Origin: Bordetella parapertussis
Lineage (GTDB): Bacteria; Pseudomonadota; Gammaproteobacteria; Burkholderiales; Burkholderiaceae_C
Reading direction: 5' to 3'
Assembly: GCA_945882755.1 (NCBI GenBank)
Contig: CAMCWS010000023.1
Location: 1 to 24,187 of the forward strand
DNA: 24,187 bases
Numbering within the stretch: the first letter of the stretch is position 1; the number at the start of each line of letters is the position of its first letter. The notes beneath the pieces are model-generated. The model had not been told where the DNA came from, ran no database searches, and saw only the letters and a list, made by a program, of their open reading frames with translations. This document shows, one piece after another, positions 15,484 to 22,759 of the stretch. The position numbers were made by a program, and so were the translations under genes.

Positions 15484-15952
15484 CCAAGGCGCTGGTGGAG
15501 TAGCCGCTGACAAAAGGAATGGACACGGCATGTCCACCCCAGCTGCGCACGGTCGCGGTCTCTTGCAAGATTTCCATGTCGTAGTCCCCGCCTTTGACAT
15601 ACACGTCGGGACGCAACAGCTCGATCAGTTGCACCGGCGTGTCTTCGTCAAACCAAGTCACCAAGCTGACCGAGGCCAGCGCGGCCAGCAACAAGGCTCT
15701 GTCTTGCTGAGCGTTCAAGGGGCGCTCAGGCCCTTTGCCCAAGCGCTTGGCAGACGCGTCGGTATTGACACCCACCACCAAGCTCGCCCCCAAGGCGCGT
15801 GCCTGCTCTAAGTAGGTGGCGTGGCCACGGTGCAAAACATCGAAAACGCCATTGGTGAACACCACCGGCCCCAAGTGACGCAGCGCCTGCAGCCGCGCCA
15901 AGGCTTTGTCAGCCTCGCACACTTTGTTGGCAAAACCCAGGGTTTGGCTCAT
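15449..15952 (-). CDS. rfaE2: D-glycero-beta-D-manno-heptose 1-phosphate adenylyltransferase
   Basis: A 167-residue stand-alone nucleotidyltransferase, also named HldC or the C-terminal half of HldE. It makes ADP-heptose for the lipopolysaccharide inner core from heptose 1-phosphate and ATP. Motifs are FTNGVFDVLHRGHATYLEQA (32-51) with the HxGH signature at 41-44, GVNTDASAKRLGKGPERP (61-78), VKGGDY (119-124) and SGYSTSALV (149-157). Length fits the single-domain form. The kinase domain is absent, so hldA/rfaE1 should be elsewhere. The start shares an ATGA with the stop of the MerR-type regulator upstream, so both are cotranscribed. The 3' end overlaps glnE tail-to-tail. Confidence 0.95.
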   Translation of the reverse strand: MSQTLGFANKVCEADKALARLQALRHLGPVVFTNGVFDVLHRGHATYLEQARALGASLVVGVNTDASAKRLGKGPERPLNAQQDRALLLAALASVSLVTWFDEDTPVQLIELLRPDVYVKGGDYDMEILQETATVRSWGGHAVSIPFVSGYSTSALVTKIQSATKPQ

Positions 15953-16893
15953 GGTTTACGCTTGCGCCAACGCTGCACCTGCACCTCGATTTGCGCCAAA
16001 TCGGCAATCACCGTGATGCCCGCAGGTGGGCGACGCTGCAACACGGGTGCGCGACCACCGGCCCAAATCTCGACTTGCGCTGGCAAGAGTCGGCGCAACT
16101 CGGCCAAGCCATCCAGCACATGGTTGGGGTTTTGGCTGATGCTAAAGCTCAGCGCCACGATATCGGGTTGATGCACCTGAGCGGCTTTGGCGATATCGCT
16201 CAAGGGTGTTTTCACTCCCATGGGCAGGCAGTGACAGCCTTGCGAGGTCAAGAGACTCTCAGCCATGAGCAAGCCCACCGCATGCTCTTCTTGCGGAAAA
16301 GTGGTGAGCAACACGCGGGGTTGGCGTTGCAGGGCATGGCTGCTGAGTTGGTGAATGGCTTGGCGCAGCACGCCGGTGGCGCACTCGGTGAACATATGCT
16401 CTTCAAACACTTGGATTTCGGCGCGCATCCAAGCATCACCCACCATGGTGGTCAAAGGTGCGAGCAGTTCGATGATGAAGCGATTGACCCCTAAGCTGGC
16501 CACAGTTTGGTGTAAATGGCTACGCAAGCCATCAATATCTTGGGCACGCAACAAGCCCATGGCCTGGTCGAGCAGTTGACCCACACCGTCTTTGCCACGC
16601 GCAAGGGCCATGGGGCCGGCAGTCAATGCCTCGGTGATGCTTTGCAATTGCTCGACAGACAGGGCCACGACTTGACCTGGGCGGTGACCGGCATCCAGTA
16701 AACGTTTGATGATGCGCAGTTTTTCCACTTGCGCCAAGGGGTAGCTGCGTTCGCCAAAGCTGTCTCGTCCTGGCTGGGGAAAGCCATAGCGACGCTCCCA
16801 CACGCGCAATGTATCCTTGCCTATGCCCGTGTCCCGCTCGACAGCGGCTATCGAAAAATGAAGGTTTTTCGACTCGCCTTCGCTCAAATCCAT
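15949..16893 (-). CDS. MerR-family regulator with cobalamin-binding domain (CarH/LitR-like, putative B12 photoreceptor)
   Basis: A 314-residue protein. Residues ~11-80 are a MerR helix-turn-helix (FSIAAVERDTGIGKDTLRVW, then ERRYGFPQPGR). Residues ~100-185 form the helical-bundle cap with the exact W-x9-EH signature (W155, E165, H166) that holds adenosylcobalamin's adenosyl face in CarH. Residues ~192-310 are a B12-binding Rossmann domain with E-x-H-x-x-G (E202, H204, G207; H204 the lower axial ligand), SFSIS (249-253) and GG (279-280). CarH and LitR proteins repress in the dark as AdoCbl tetramers and release DNA on light-driven Co-C cleavage. All light-sensing residues are present, so this is probably a photoreceptor, not a B12-independent paralogue. 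Divergent from the lipid operon, which is the probable target. Confidence 0.9.
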   Translation of the reverse strand: MDLSEGESKNLHFSIAAVERDTGIGKDTLRVWERRYGFPQPGRDSFGERSYPLAQVEKLRIIKRLLDAGHRPGQVVALSVEQLQSITEALTAGPMALARGKDGVGQLLDQAMGLLRAQDIDGLRSHLHQTVASLGVNRFIIELLAPLTTMVGDAWMRAEIQVFEEHMFTECATGVLRQAIHQLSSHALQRQPRVLLTTFPQEEHAVGLLMAESLLTSQGCHCLPMGVKTPLSDIAKAAQVHQPDIVALSFSISQNPNHVLDGLAELRRLLPAQVEIWAGGRAPVLQRRPPAGITVIADLAQIEVQVQRWRKRKP

Positions 16894-16970
16894 AGGGTTA
16901 TTTTCTTAAAAACATACTGCTAAGCACATATGTCATAGACAATAGCATAAAACCTCTTGGGAACACCTCC
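16894..16970. promoter_or_regulatory. Divergent control region between the CarH/LitR-like gene and the lipid operon
   Basis: A 77-bp AT-rich spacer in otherwise GC-rich DNA. It contains AACATA at 16911-16916 and TATGT at 16929-16933, forming an ACATA-N12-TATGT dyad, with a perfect ACATATGT palindrome at 16926-16933. Putative -35 and -10 pieces on both strands (for example minus-strand TTGTCT, complement of 16937-16942) overlap the dyad, but no promoter is strong. MerR/CarH-type repressors usually bind imperfect dyads that cover their promoter, so this is the best candidate operator for both directions. Confidence 0.5.
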
Positions 16971-17573
16971 ATGCAAACACTGCTTAAACCGTTTTTTAAA
17001 ACCCTCTTCTTGGCTGCCTTGTCTGTGGCTCCCGCGGTTTGGGCAGCCGACCCCAAGCCTGCAACCCCCACCAGTTCCAGCGCTCAGTGCCCGACACTGC
17101 TGCGCCACACCGTTGAACGCTTGCAAGACGAAAAGCCCCAAAACCTTTGCCAGTACGCGGGTCAGGTGGTGGTGGTGGTCAACACCGCCAGCTACTGCGG
17201 CTTTACGCCACAGTACAAATCGCTAGAAGCCCTGTACGACAAGTACAAAGACAAAGGCTTGGTGGTGCTGGGCTTCCCCTCCAACGATTTTTCCCAAGAG
17301 CCTGGCAACAACCAGAAAATTGCTGACTTTTGCGAAAACACCTATGGCGTGAAGTTCCCCATGTTCAGCAAAACCACAGTGCGCGGCAGTGACGCCTCAC
17401 CTTTGTTCAAACAACTCACCCAAGCAACAGATACCGCTCCCAAGTGGAACTTTTACAAATACCTTGTTAGCCGGGACGGCAAACAGGTCAAAAGCTACAA
17501 CAGCACCACCGACCCCATGGACAAAGCCTTTTTGGCCGAGGTTGAGAAACAGCTGAGCACACGAGTGAACTGA
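16971..17573 (+). CDS. Exported glutathione peroxidase-like thiol peroxidase
   Basis: A 200-residue protein with a Sec signal peptide (basic KPFFK, hydrophobic TLFLAALSVA, cleavage likely at AVWA-AD near residue 25), so it acts in the periplasm. The glutathione peroxidase fold shows the peroxidatic Cys76 in NTASYCGFTPQY, a GFPSNDFSQEPG loop (101-112) and the W159-N160 pair in KWNFYKYLV. The usual catalytic Gln of the NQF loop is Asp106 here, a variant I recall from exported bacterial members. C121 (FCENTYGVKFP) could be the resolving cysteine, which would make it thioredoxin-like-dependent. It probably reduces lipid hydroperoxides. First gene after the regulator; its stop overlaps the next start by one base (TGATG). 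Confidence 0.92.
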   Translation: MQTLLKPFFKTLFLAALSVAPAVWAADPKPATPTSSSAQCPTLLRHTVERLQDEKPQNLCQYAGQVVVVVNTASYCGFTPQYKSLEALYDKYKDKGLVVLGFPSNDFSQEPGNNQKIADFCENTYGVKFPMFSKTTVRGSDASPLFKQLTQATDTAPKWNFYKYLVSRDGKQVKSYNSTTDPMDKAFLAEVEKQLSTRVN

Positions 17574-18880
17574 TGCGCCAACGGGTAGCGGTGATCGGCT
17601 CAGGCATCGCTGGTTTGTCAGCTGCCCACCATTTAAACAACCATGTGGACCTCAGCTTGTTCGAGGCTGGCAGTTACTTTGGCGGCCACACCCACACGGT
17701 AGACGTGACTTTGCCGAGCCCCCAAGGCACGGTCACCCACGGCGTGGACACTGGCTTTTTGGTTTACAACCAACGCACCTACCCAGGGCTGATCAGCTTG
17801 TTTGAAAGCCTCGACATCCGCACCGCCGCTTCGGACATGTCGTTTTCGGTGCAAGCGCACTGGGACGACACAGGCAAGGTGTTGGAGTGGAATGGCGCCA
17901 ACTTGAACAGCGTGTTTGCCCAACGCAGCAACCTTTTGCGTCCGCGCTTTTGGGGCTTGCTCAGAGACATCATGCGGTTTAACCAGCTGGCCACCGACTT
18001 GGCCCAAAGTGGGCAAGCAGACGCTTTGACGCAACCTTTGCAACAGTTTTTGGATGAACACCGCTTTGGCAGCGCATTTCGCCAAGGCTATTTGCTGCCC
18101 ATGCTCGGCTGCATCTGGAGTTGCCCGACCACCCAAATGCTGCAGTTTCCGGTGGCCACCATGGTGCGCTTTTGTGACAACCATGGCTTGCTGCAAGTCA
18201 ACAACCGCCCGCCGTGGTTCACGGTGGCAGGGGGTGCCAAGCACTATGTCCAAGCCATCACCGACCGCATCAGCGACAAACGCTTGAACACCCCTGTGCT
18301 GGGCATTGCCCGCGACGCGCAGGGCGTGCAGATTCGCACCGCCCAAGGCGTCGAACGTTTCGACCAGGTGGTGTTGGCTACCCATGCCGACCAATCGCTG
18401 GCTTTGTTAGAGCGTCCCAGCATCGATGAACAGGCTTTGCTGGGCGCGATCCGCTTTCAAGCCAACCGCGCGGTCTTGCACACCGACACCCGCGTCATGC
18501 CCCAGCGGCGCTTGGCTTGGGCCGCATGGAATTACCAACGCACCCAAGACTACAGCGAAAGCGCTCGCGTTTGTTTGCACTATTGGCTCAACCGACTGCA
18601 ACCCCTGCCATTCAAGCAAGACGTGATCGTCTCGCTTAACCCCGCCTCGCCGATTGACCCCGCCACGATTTTGGGCAGCTACGACTACGACCACCCGGTG
18701 TTCGATTTGCCAGCTATTGCAGCCCAAAACCAGTTGCCGCGTTTGCAGGGCCAACAGCGCACCTGGTATGCCGGTGCTTGGATGCGCTTTGGCTTTCATG
18801 AAGACGGCTACCAAGCCGGCTTGGCAGCGGCGAAAAGCTTGCTGGCCCAACACACCCACCCGCAAGAGGCTTTGGCGTGA
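17573..18880 (+). CDS. NAD(P)/FAD-dependent oxidoreductase (amine-oxidase fold, COG2907)
   Basis: A 435-residue flavoprotein. The N-terminal dinucleotide-binding motif VAVIGSGIAGLSAAHHL has G9-x-G11-x-x-G14, with E31 for the ribose. GGHTHTVDV (37-45) and HGVDTGFLVYNQRTYP (56-71) follow. The C-terminal FAD segment is YAGAWMRFGFHEDGYQAGLA. No signal peptide. COG2907 members are persistently found beside DUF1365 and cfa-like methyltransferases, and this position suggests it oxidises or desaturates a methylated fatty acyl chain in the membrane. The substrate is inferred. In furan fatty acid synthesis a desaturation step (UfaD) is required, but I cannot tell which enzyme family here does it. Next start overlaps its stop as GTGA. 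Confidence 0.88.
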   Translation: MRQRVAVIGSGIAGLSAAHHLNNHVDLSLFEAGSYFGGHTHTVDVTLPSPQGTVTHGVDTGFLVYNQRTYPGLISLFESLDIRTAASDMSFSVQAHWDDTGKVLEWNGANLNSVFAQRSNLLRPRFWGLLRDIMRFNQLATDLAQSGQADALTQPLQQFLDEHRFGSAFRQGYLLPMLGCIWSCPTTQMLQFPVATMVRFCDNHGLLQVNNRPPWFTVAGGAKHYVQAITDRISDKRLNTPVLGIARDAQGVQIRTAQGVERFDQVVLATHADQSLALLERPSIDEQALLGAIRFQANRAVLHTDTRVMPQRRLAWAAWNYQRTQDYSESARVCLHYWLNRLQPLPFKQDVIVSLNPASPIDPATILGSYDYDHPVFDLPAIAAQNQLPRLQGQQRTWYAGAWMRFGFHEDGYQAGLAAAKSLLAQHTHPQEALA

Positions 18881-19659
18881 GCTCTGCTCAGCCGCTCATC
18901 GGTTTTGGCCAAGTTCGCCACAGCCGTGCGCGGCCTCGCCGCCACGCATTTGCCTACCCCACTTGGTTTTTGCTGCTGCCCATGCGTAGCTTGGCAAAGC
19001 AGCCCGCTGCTGGATTGGCGCTGAACCGGCGTGCAGCCATTTCTTTTCACGATGCTGACCACGGCGATGGTCGATCGGTCGCGCAAGGCGGCGCACTGGC
19101 TTGGCTGGATGAATTGCTACAAAGCCAAAACATTCATGACGCGCAAGGCGAGGTGTGGCTGCACTGCTATGCACGGGTGTGGGGCTATGCCTTCAAACCG
19201 GTCAGCTTTTGGTATTGCCACCGCAGCGACAACAGCTTGGCTGCCATCGTGGTGGAAGTGAACAACACTTTTGGCGAACGCCATTGTTATGTCTTGCCCC
19301 AACCCCATTACGGTCAAACCCTGCACGCCGACAAGGTGTTTCATGTGTCGCCCTTTTGCCATGTGCAAGGTCGCTATGACTTTCGCTTCATGCGTGCCGA
19401 GCGTGAGGGTGAGTTCAAAACCGTGGTGCGCATCGACCACCGCGATGCCGACGGGCTGCTCATCAGCACCAGCGTGAGCGGCAAGTTACAACCCCTGACT
19501 GCCCAATCGCTGCGCCAAGCGCTGTGGCGCTATCCTTTGCAAAGTTTTGGGGTGATTGCCCGCATCCATTGGCAAGCGTTGGGCCTGTGGCTCAAGCGTG
19601 TCCCCTTTGTGCGCAAACCCCCGCCCCCTGCAGAATTTGCCACCCGTGGCGGTCTGTGA
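18877..19659 (+). CDS. DUF1365 family protein (COG3496)
   Basis: A 260-residue DUF1365 protein beginning at GTG 18877, which overlaps the preceding TGA. Family marks are the N-terminal RHSRARP (14-20), GYAFKPVSFWYCH (103-115), EVNNTFGERHCY (127-138) and KVFHVSPF (153-160), rich in His, Cys and aromatic residues as if for a metal or haem-like active site. The biochemical function is unknown. It always travels with a COG2907 flavoprotein and a cyclopropane-synthase-like gene, here on both sides, which implies a step in the same acyl-chain modification. No signal peptide or clear transmembrane helix; it may sit on the inner membrane surface. The next gene starts 33 bp later. Confidence 0.9.
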   Translation: MSSAQPLIGFGQVRHSRARPRRHAFAYPTWFLLLPMRSLAKQPAAGLALNRRAAISFHDADHGDGRSVAQGGALAWLDELLQSQNIHDAQGEVWLHCYARVWGYAFKPVSFWYCHRSDNSLAAIVVEVNNTFGERHCYVLPQPHYGQTLHADKVFHVSPFCHVQGRYDFRFMRAEREGEFKTVVRIDHRDADGLLISTSVSGKLQPLTAQSLRQALWRYPLQSFGVIARIHWQALGLWLKRVPFVRKPPPPAEFATRGGL

Positions 19660-19692
19660 ATTTCGATTGATTTTTTGCCTGCGATTTGACCC

Positions 19693-20928
19693 ATGTCTAC
19701 CCTGCCTTCCACCCAACACTCCTCCTCTGCTGTCTTGACCCACAACGTGCCCATGGCAGCGCAGCGTGCCTTGCGAATGCTCGGTTCTTTGAGCGTAGGT
19801 GGATTGGGTGTGGAACTGCCCGATCAGCGTCAAATGACATTTGGATCCTCTCAAAGCGGCCCACAAGCCAGCATCCGCATCCACGACTGGGCGGTATTTG
19901 CTGCGGCCATGCGCTCAGGCGACATTGGTTTTGCTGAAAGCTACATTGCCGGTGATTGGGATACGCCCGACCTCACCACCTTGTTGCAACTGCTGGTGGC
20001 CAACCGTCGCCCTATGGACGATTTGATTTTTGGCACTTGGTGGGGGCGCTTGGCCTACCAAATACGCCACTGGATGCGGCGCAACACCAAAAAGAACAGC
20101 AGCAAAAACATCCATGCCCACTACGACTTGGGCAACGGTTTTTACAGCCAATGGCTAGACCCCAGCATGTCTTATTCCTCGGCATGGTTTGACAACGACC
20201 CAAGCCAAGACCTGCAAACCGCGCAACACGCCAAGGTGCGCCGTGCCTTGCGCATGGCCGGTGTAGAAGCGGGAGCGGGTCAGCGCGTATTAGAGATTGG
20301 TTGTGGCTGGGGCGGCTTGGCAGAAATTGCCGCTCGCGAATTTGGGGCCAAGGTAACGGGCATCACCCTCAGCCCCTCGCAGCTGGCCTATGCCAGCGAA
20401 CGCCTAGGCGCACAAGCCATCCATGCCGACTTGCGCTTGCAAGACTACCGCGATACCAACGACGGTCCTTATGACGCGATTTGCTCGATTGAAATGATCG
20501 AAGCCGTGGGGCGTGCCTATTGGCCCACCTATTTCCAAACCATCGCACGTTTGCTCAAACCCGGGGGTCAGGCCTGCATCCAAAGCATTGTGATCGACGA
20601 CGCCTTGTTTGAGCGCTATGCCTTGGGTACGGACTTTATTCAGCAATATATTTTTCCAGGCGGCTTCTTGCCCAGCAGCAGCGAGTTCAAGGCGCAAGCG
20701 CAAGCGGCGGGCTTGCAAGTCGTCGACAGTTTTGCCTTTGGCCAAGACTACGCCGAAACCTTAAAGCGTTGGCGCGAAACCTATGTGCAAGCTTTGCCGC
20801 GCATGAACGACCTGGGCTTTGACCAACGCTTTGAGCGCACCTGGGTGTTTTACTTGGCTTATTGCGAAGCCGCGTTTTTAGAGCGCAACACCGACGTGGT
20901 GCAGTTCACTTTGCGCAAACCTGCATGA
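19693..20928 (+). CDS. SAM-dependent fatty acid methyltransferase, cyclopropane-fatty-acid synthase family (UfaM/CfaA-like)
   Basis: A 411-residue protein of the CFA family, which methylates the double bond of phospholipid acyl chains. The order of motifs is normal: NIHAHYDLGNGFYSQWLD (139-156), SYSSAWF (160-166), SAM motif I LEIGCGWGG (200-208), EMIEAVG (267-273), DFIQQYIFPGGF (314-325) and the conserved C391 in the C-terminal YCEAAF. Family members either make cyclopropane rings or, as with UfaM, add a methyl group without ring closure on the way to methylated or furan fatty acids. Which product forms here is not decidable by eye. The DUF1365 and COG2907 context favours the UfaM-like option. 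Its stop is overlapped by the MFS start (ATGA). Confidence 0.9.
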   Translation: MSTLPSTQHSSSAVLTHNVPMAAQRALRMLGSLSVGGLGVELPDQRQMTFGSSQSGPQASIRIHDWAVFAAAMRSGDIGFAESYIAGDWDTPDLTTLLQLLVANRRPMDDLIFGTWWGRLAYQIRHWMRRNTKKNSSKNIHAHYDLGNGFYSQWLDPSMSYSSAWFDNDPSQDLQTAQHAKVRRALRMAGVEAGAGQRVLEIGCGWGGLAEIAAREFGAKVTGITLSPSQLAYASERLGAQAIHADLRLQDYRDTNDGPYDAICSIEMIEAVGRAYWPTYFQTIARLLKPGGQACIQSIVIDDALFERYALGTDFIQQYIFPGGFLPSSSEFKAQAQAAGLQVVDSFAFGQDYAETLKRWRETYVQALPRMNDLGFDQRFERTWVFYLAYCEAAFLERNTDVVQFTLRKPA

Positions 20929-22211
20929 CCGCTGCCACTGGCAACCCGCTGAGTGCCTGGGCCTTGGTGCGTTTGGGGCTGCCTGCGCTACCGCTGGCTT
21001 TTGTGGCGCTGCCTTTGTATGTGCTGTGGCCGCATTACTTTGCCAGCCAGTTCGGCGTGTCGCTTTCCTTGATCGGCGGCTTGCTGTTGTTGGCCAGGGC
21101 CTTGGACGCCCTGATCGACCCCAGCATTGGCCACTGGTTAGACAAGCTTTATGCACACAGCCCCAAGAGTGTATTGCGCCGGGCTTGGCTGGCAGCGCTT
21201 TTGCTGGCCCTGAGTTTTGTCGGTTTGTTTTTCCCGCAATGGCTGCTTGGGCGCAGCGTGGGGCAAGCCGATTTGCTGCTGTTGGTCGGCGCCTTGTTAC
21301 TGGTTTGTTATCTGAGCTACAGCGTCCTCACCATAGCGCTGCAAGCTTGGGGTGCACGCATGGGTGGGGACAGCTTGGCGCGAAGCCGCTTGGTGGGTTG
21401 GCGTGAAGGCTTGGGACTGGCGGGTGTGATCTTGGCTTCCTTGGTGTCTGGCTTGGCTGGGATCGCTGAACTGGTAGCGGTGTTTGTCGGTGTGCTGATT
21501 TTGGCCATGCTGTCATGGAGTGGAGCCGTGCAGCCCGCCCCCAGCCCTGACACGCCCAACATCCGTTGGTGGTCTTCGCTTTGGCAGCCTTGGCAAGACA
21601 GAGCGTTTCTTCGCTTGCTGGGTGTGTTCATGGTCAATGGCATCGCTTCAGCCATTCCGGCCACCTTGATCGTATTTTTTGTGCAAGACCGCCTGCAACT
21701 TGGCGCTGAGATGCAGGCGCAGTTTTTGGGCACTTACTTTGTTGCGGCGGCTGTGTCTATGCCGCTGTGGCTGCGATTAATTGCGCGTTTTGGGCTGCGC
21801 TCTTGCTGGGCTGCTGGTATGGCCTTGGCCATTGCGGTGTTTATCTGGTCGTTGGCGCTGGGCGCAGGAGACGTGTGGGGCTACACCGTCATTTGTGCGC
21901 TCTCAGGACTTGCGTTGGGCGCAGATTTGATCGCGCCTGGCGCGTTGCTCAACGGCGTGCTGCAAACTGAAAATCAGCAACACCCCCACGCGGGTGCCTA
22001 CTTTGGCTGGTGGCAAGTCGCTACCAAGCTGAACTTGGCACTCGCCGCTGGTGTCGCCCTGCCTTTGCTAGAGTGGCTGGGCTACACCCCTGGCGCACAA
22101 GACGCCCCCGCCTTGGCAGCGCTCAGTTGGTCGTATGCCTTGCTGCCCTGTGCTTTGAAATGTCTGGCGCTGCTGTTGTTGCGCAAAGCGTCTCGTGTAT
22201 CGCTTAAATAA
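20925..22211 (+). CDS. MFS transporter, GPH (glycoside-pentoside-hexuronide) type
   Basis: A 428-residue membrane protein with about 12 hydrophobic segments. I choose ATG 20925, which overlaps the previous stop by 4 bp, because the longer frame from 20862 lies inside the methyltransferase gene. The first pair of helices shows LARALDALIDPSIGHWLDK, the R-x-x-D-A-x-x-D-P type signature of GPH/MFS_2 symporters. GPH carriers usually move sugars with cations. In this lipid cluster it might instead move a lipid-related or head-group substrate, a guess from context only. Related cfa/DUF1365 clusters in alphaproteobacteria also carry a sugar/cation-symporter-type gene, so its presence is a recurrent trait. 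Confidence 0.85.
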   Translation: MTAATGNPLSAWALVRLGLPALPLAFVALPLYVLWPHYFASQFGVSLSLIGGLLLLARALDALIDPSIGHWLDKLYAHSPKSVLRRAWLAALLLALSFVGLFFPQWLLGRSVGQADLLLLVGALLLVCYLSYSVLTIALQAWGARMGGDSLARSRLVGWREGLGLAGVILASLVSGLAGIAELVAVFVGVLILAMLSWSGAVQPAPSPDTPNIRWWSSLWQPWQDRAFLRLLGVFMVNGIASAIPATLIVFFVQDRLQLGAEMQAQFLGTYFVAAAVSMPLWLRLIARFGLRSCWAAGMALAIAVFIWSLALGAGDVWGYTVICALSGLALGADLIAPGALLNGVLQTENQQHPHAGAYFGWWQVATKLNLALAAGVALPLLEWLGYTPGAQDAPALAALSWSYALLPCALKCLALLLLRKASRVSLK

Positions 22212-22220
22212 GGAGTCTGT

Positions 22221-22757
22221 ATGAAACGCCGCTTATGGTTATCCGCTGCCGCCGCCACCGCCTTGGGTGCGAGCGGCTGTGCTGGCCCGTCCATCAACGA
22301 CTATGCCCAAGAAAAGCCCATACTGGACTTGAAAACCTATTTCAATGGCGTGATCGACGCCTGGGGCGTGTTCACCGATCGCTCGGGGCGTGTGGTGAAA
22401 CGCTTCACCGTGGTGATGAACTGCAGTTGGAACGGCGAGCAAGGTGTGCTGGATGAAGACTTTGTCTACTCAGACGGCAGCACCCAAAAACGCATTTGGA
22501 AACTGCAACACCTTGGCAACGGTAACTACAGCGGTGCAGCCGATGATGTGGTGGGGCTAGCCAATGGCGCGACCCGAGGCAACACCTTTCGCTGGGGCTA
22601 CACCTTGGCTTTGCCCGTAGACGGTCGTGTCTGGGAGGTGCAATTCGATGACTGGATGTACCTGATGAACGATCGCGTGATGCTCAACAAAGCCAGCATG
22701 TCCAAGTTTGGCGTGTTTTTGGGTGAGGTCACCTTGTCGTTCACCAAGCGGGCTTGA
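22221..22757 (+). CDS. DUF3833 family lipoprotein
   Basis: A 178-residue protein with a strong ribosome-binding site (AAGGAG, 8 bases before ATG 22221). The N-terminus MKRRLWLSAAAATALGASGC is a lipoprotein signal, with Cys20 the lipidated residue after an ASG box, so it is anchored in the envelope. DUF3833 marks include YFNGVIDAWGVFTDRSG (40-56), FTVVMNCSW, DEDFVYSDGSTQKRIW, and the C-terminal DDWMYLMNDRVMLNKASMSK. Function is unknown, but the DUF3833 family recurs next to cfa-like and DUF1365 genes. A beta-barrel, lipocalin-like lipid carrier is a reasonable guess. The SDR gene starts at or just after its stop. Confidence 0.9.
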   Translation: MKRRLWLSAAAATALGASGCAGPSINDYAQEKPILDLKTYFNGVIDAWGVFTDRSGRVVKRFTVVMNCSWNGEQGVLDEDFVYSDGSTQKRIWKLQHLGNGNYSGAADDVVGLANGATRGNTFRWGYTLALPVDGRVWEVQFDDWMYLMNDRVMLNKASMSKFGVFLGEVTLSFTKRA

Positions 22758-22759
22758 GC

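Noticed and set aside
17633..18394. 253-residue minus-strand ORF within the FAD oxidoreductase
   Set aside because: Lies wholly inside a gene with a clear Rossmann motif; low-complexity reverse-frame sequence.
19693..20928. Calling the methyltransferase a canonical cfa (cyclopropane synthase)
   Set aside because: The fold and motifs fit, but the DUF1365/COG2907 context fits a UfaM-like role equally or better, so no gene symbol was given.
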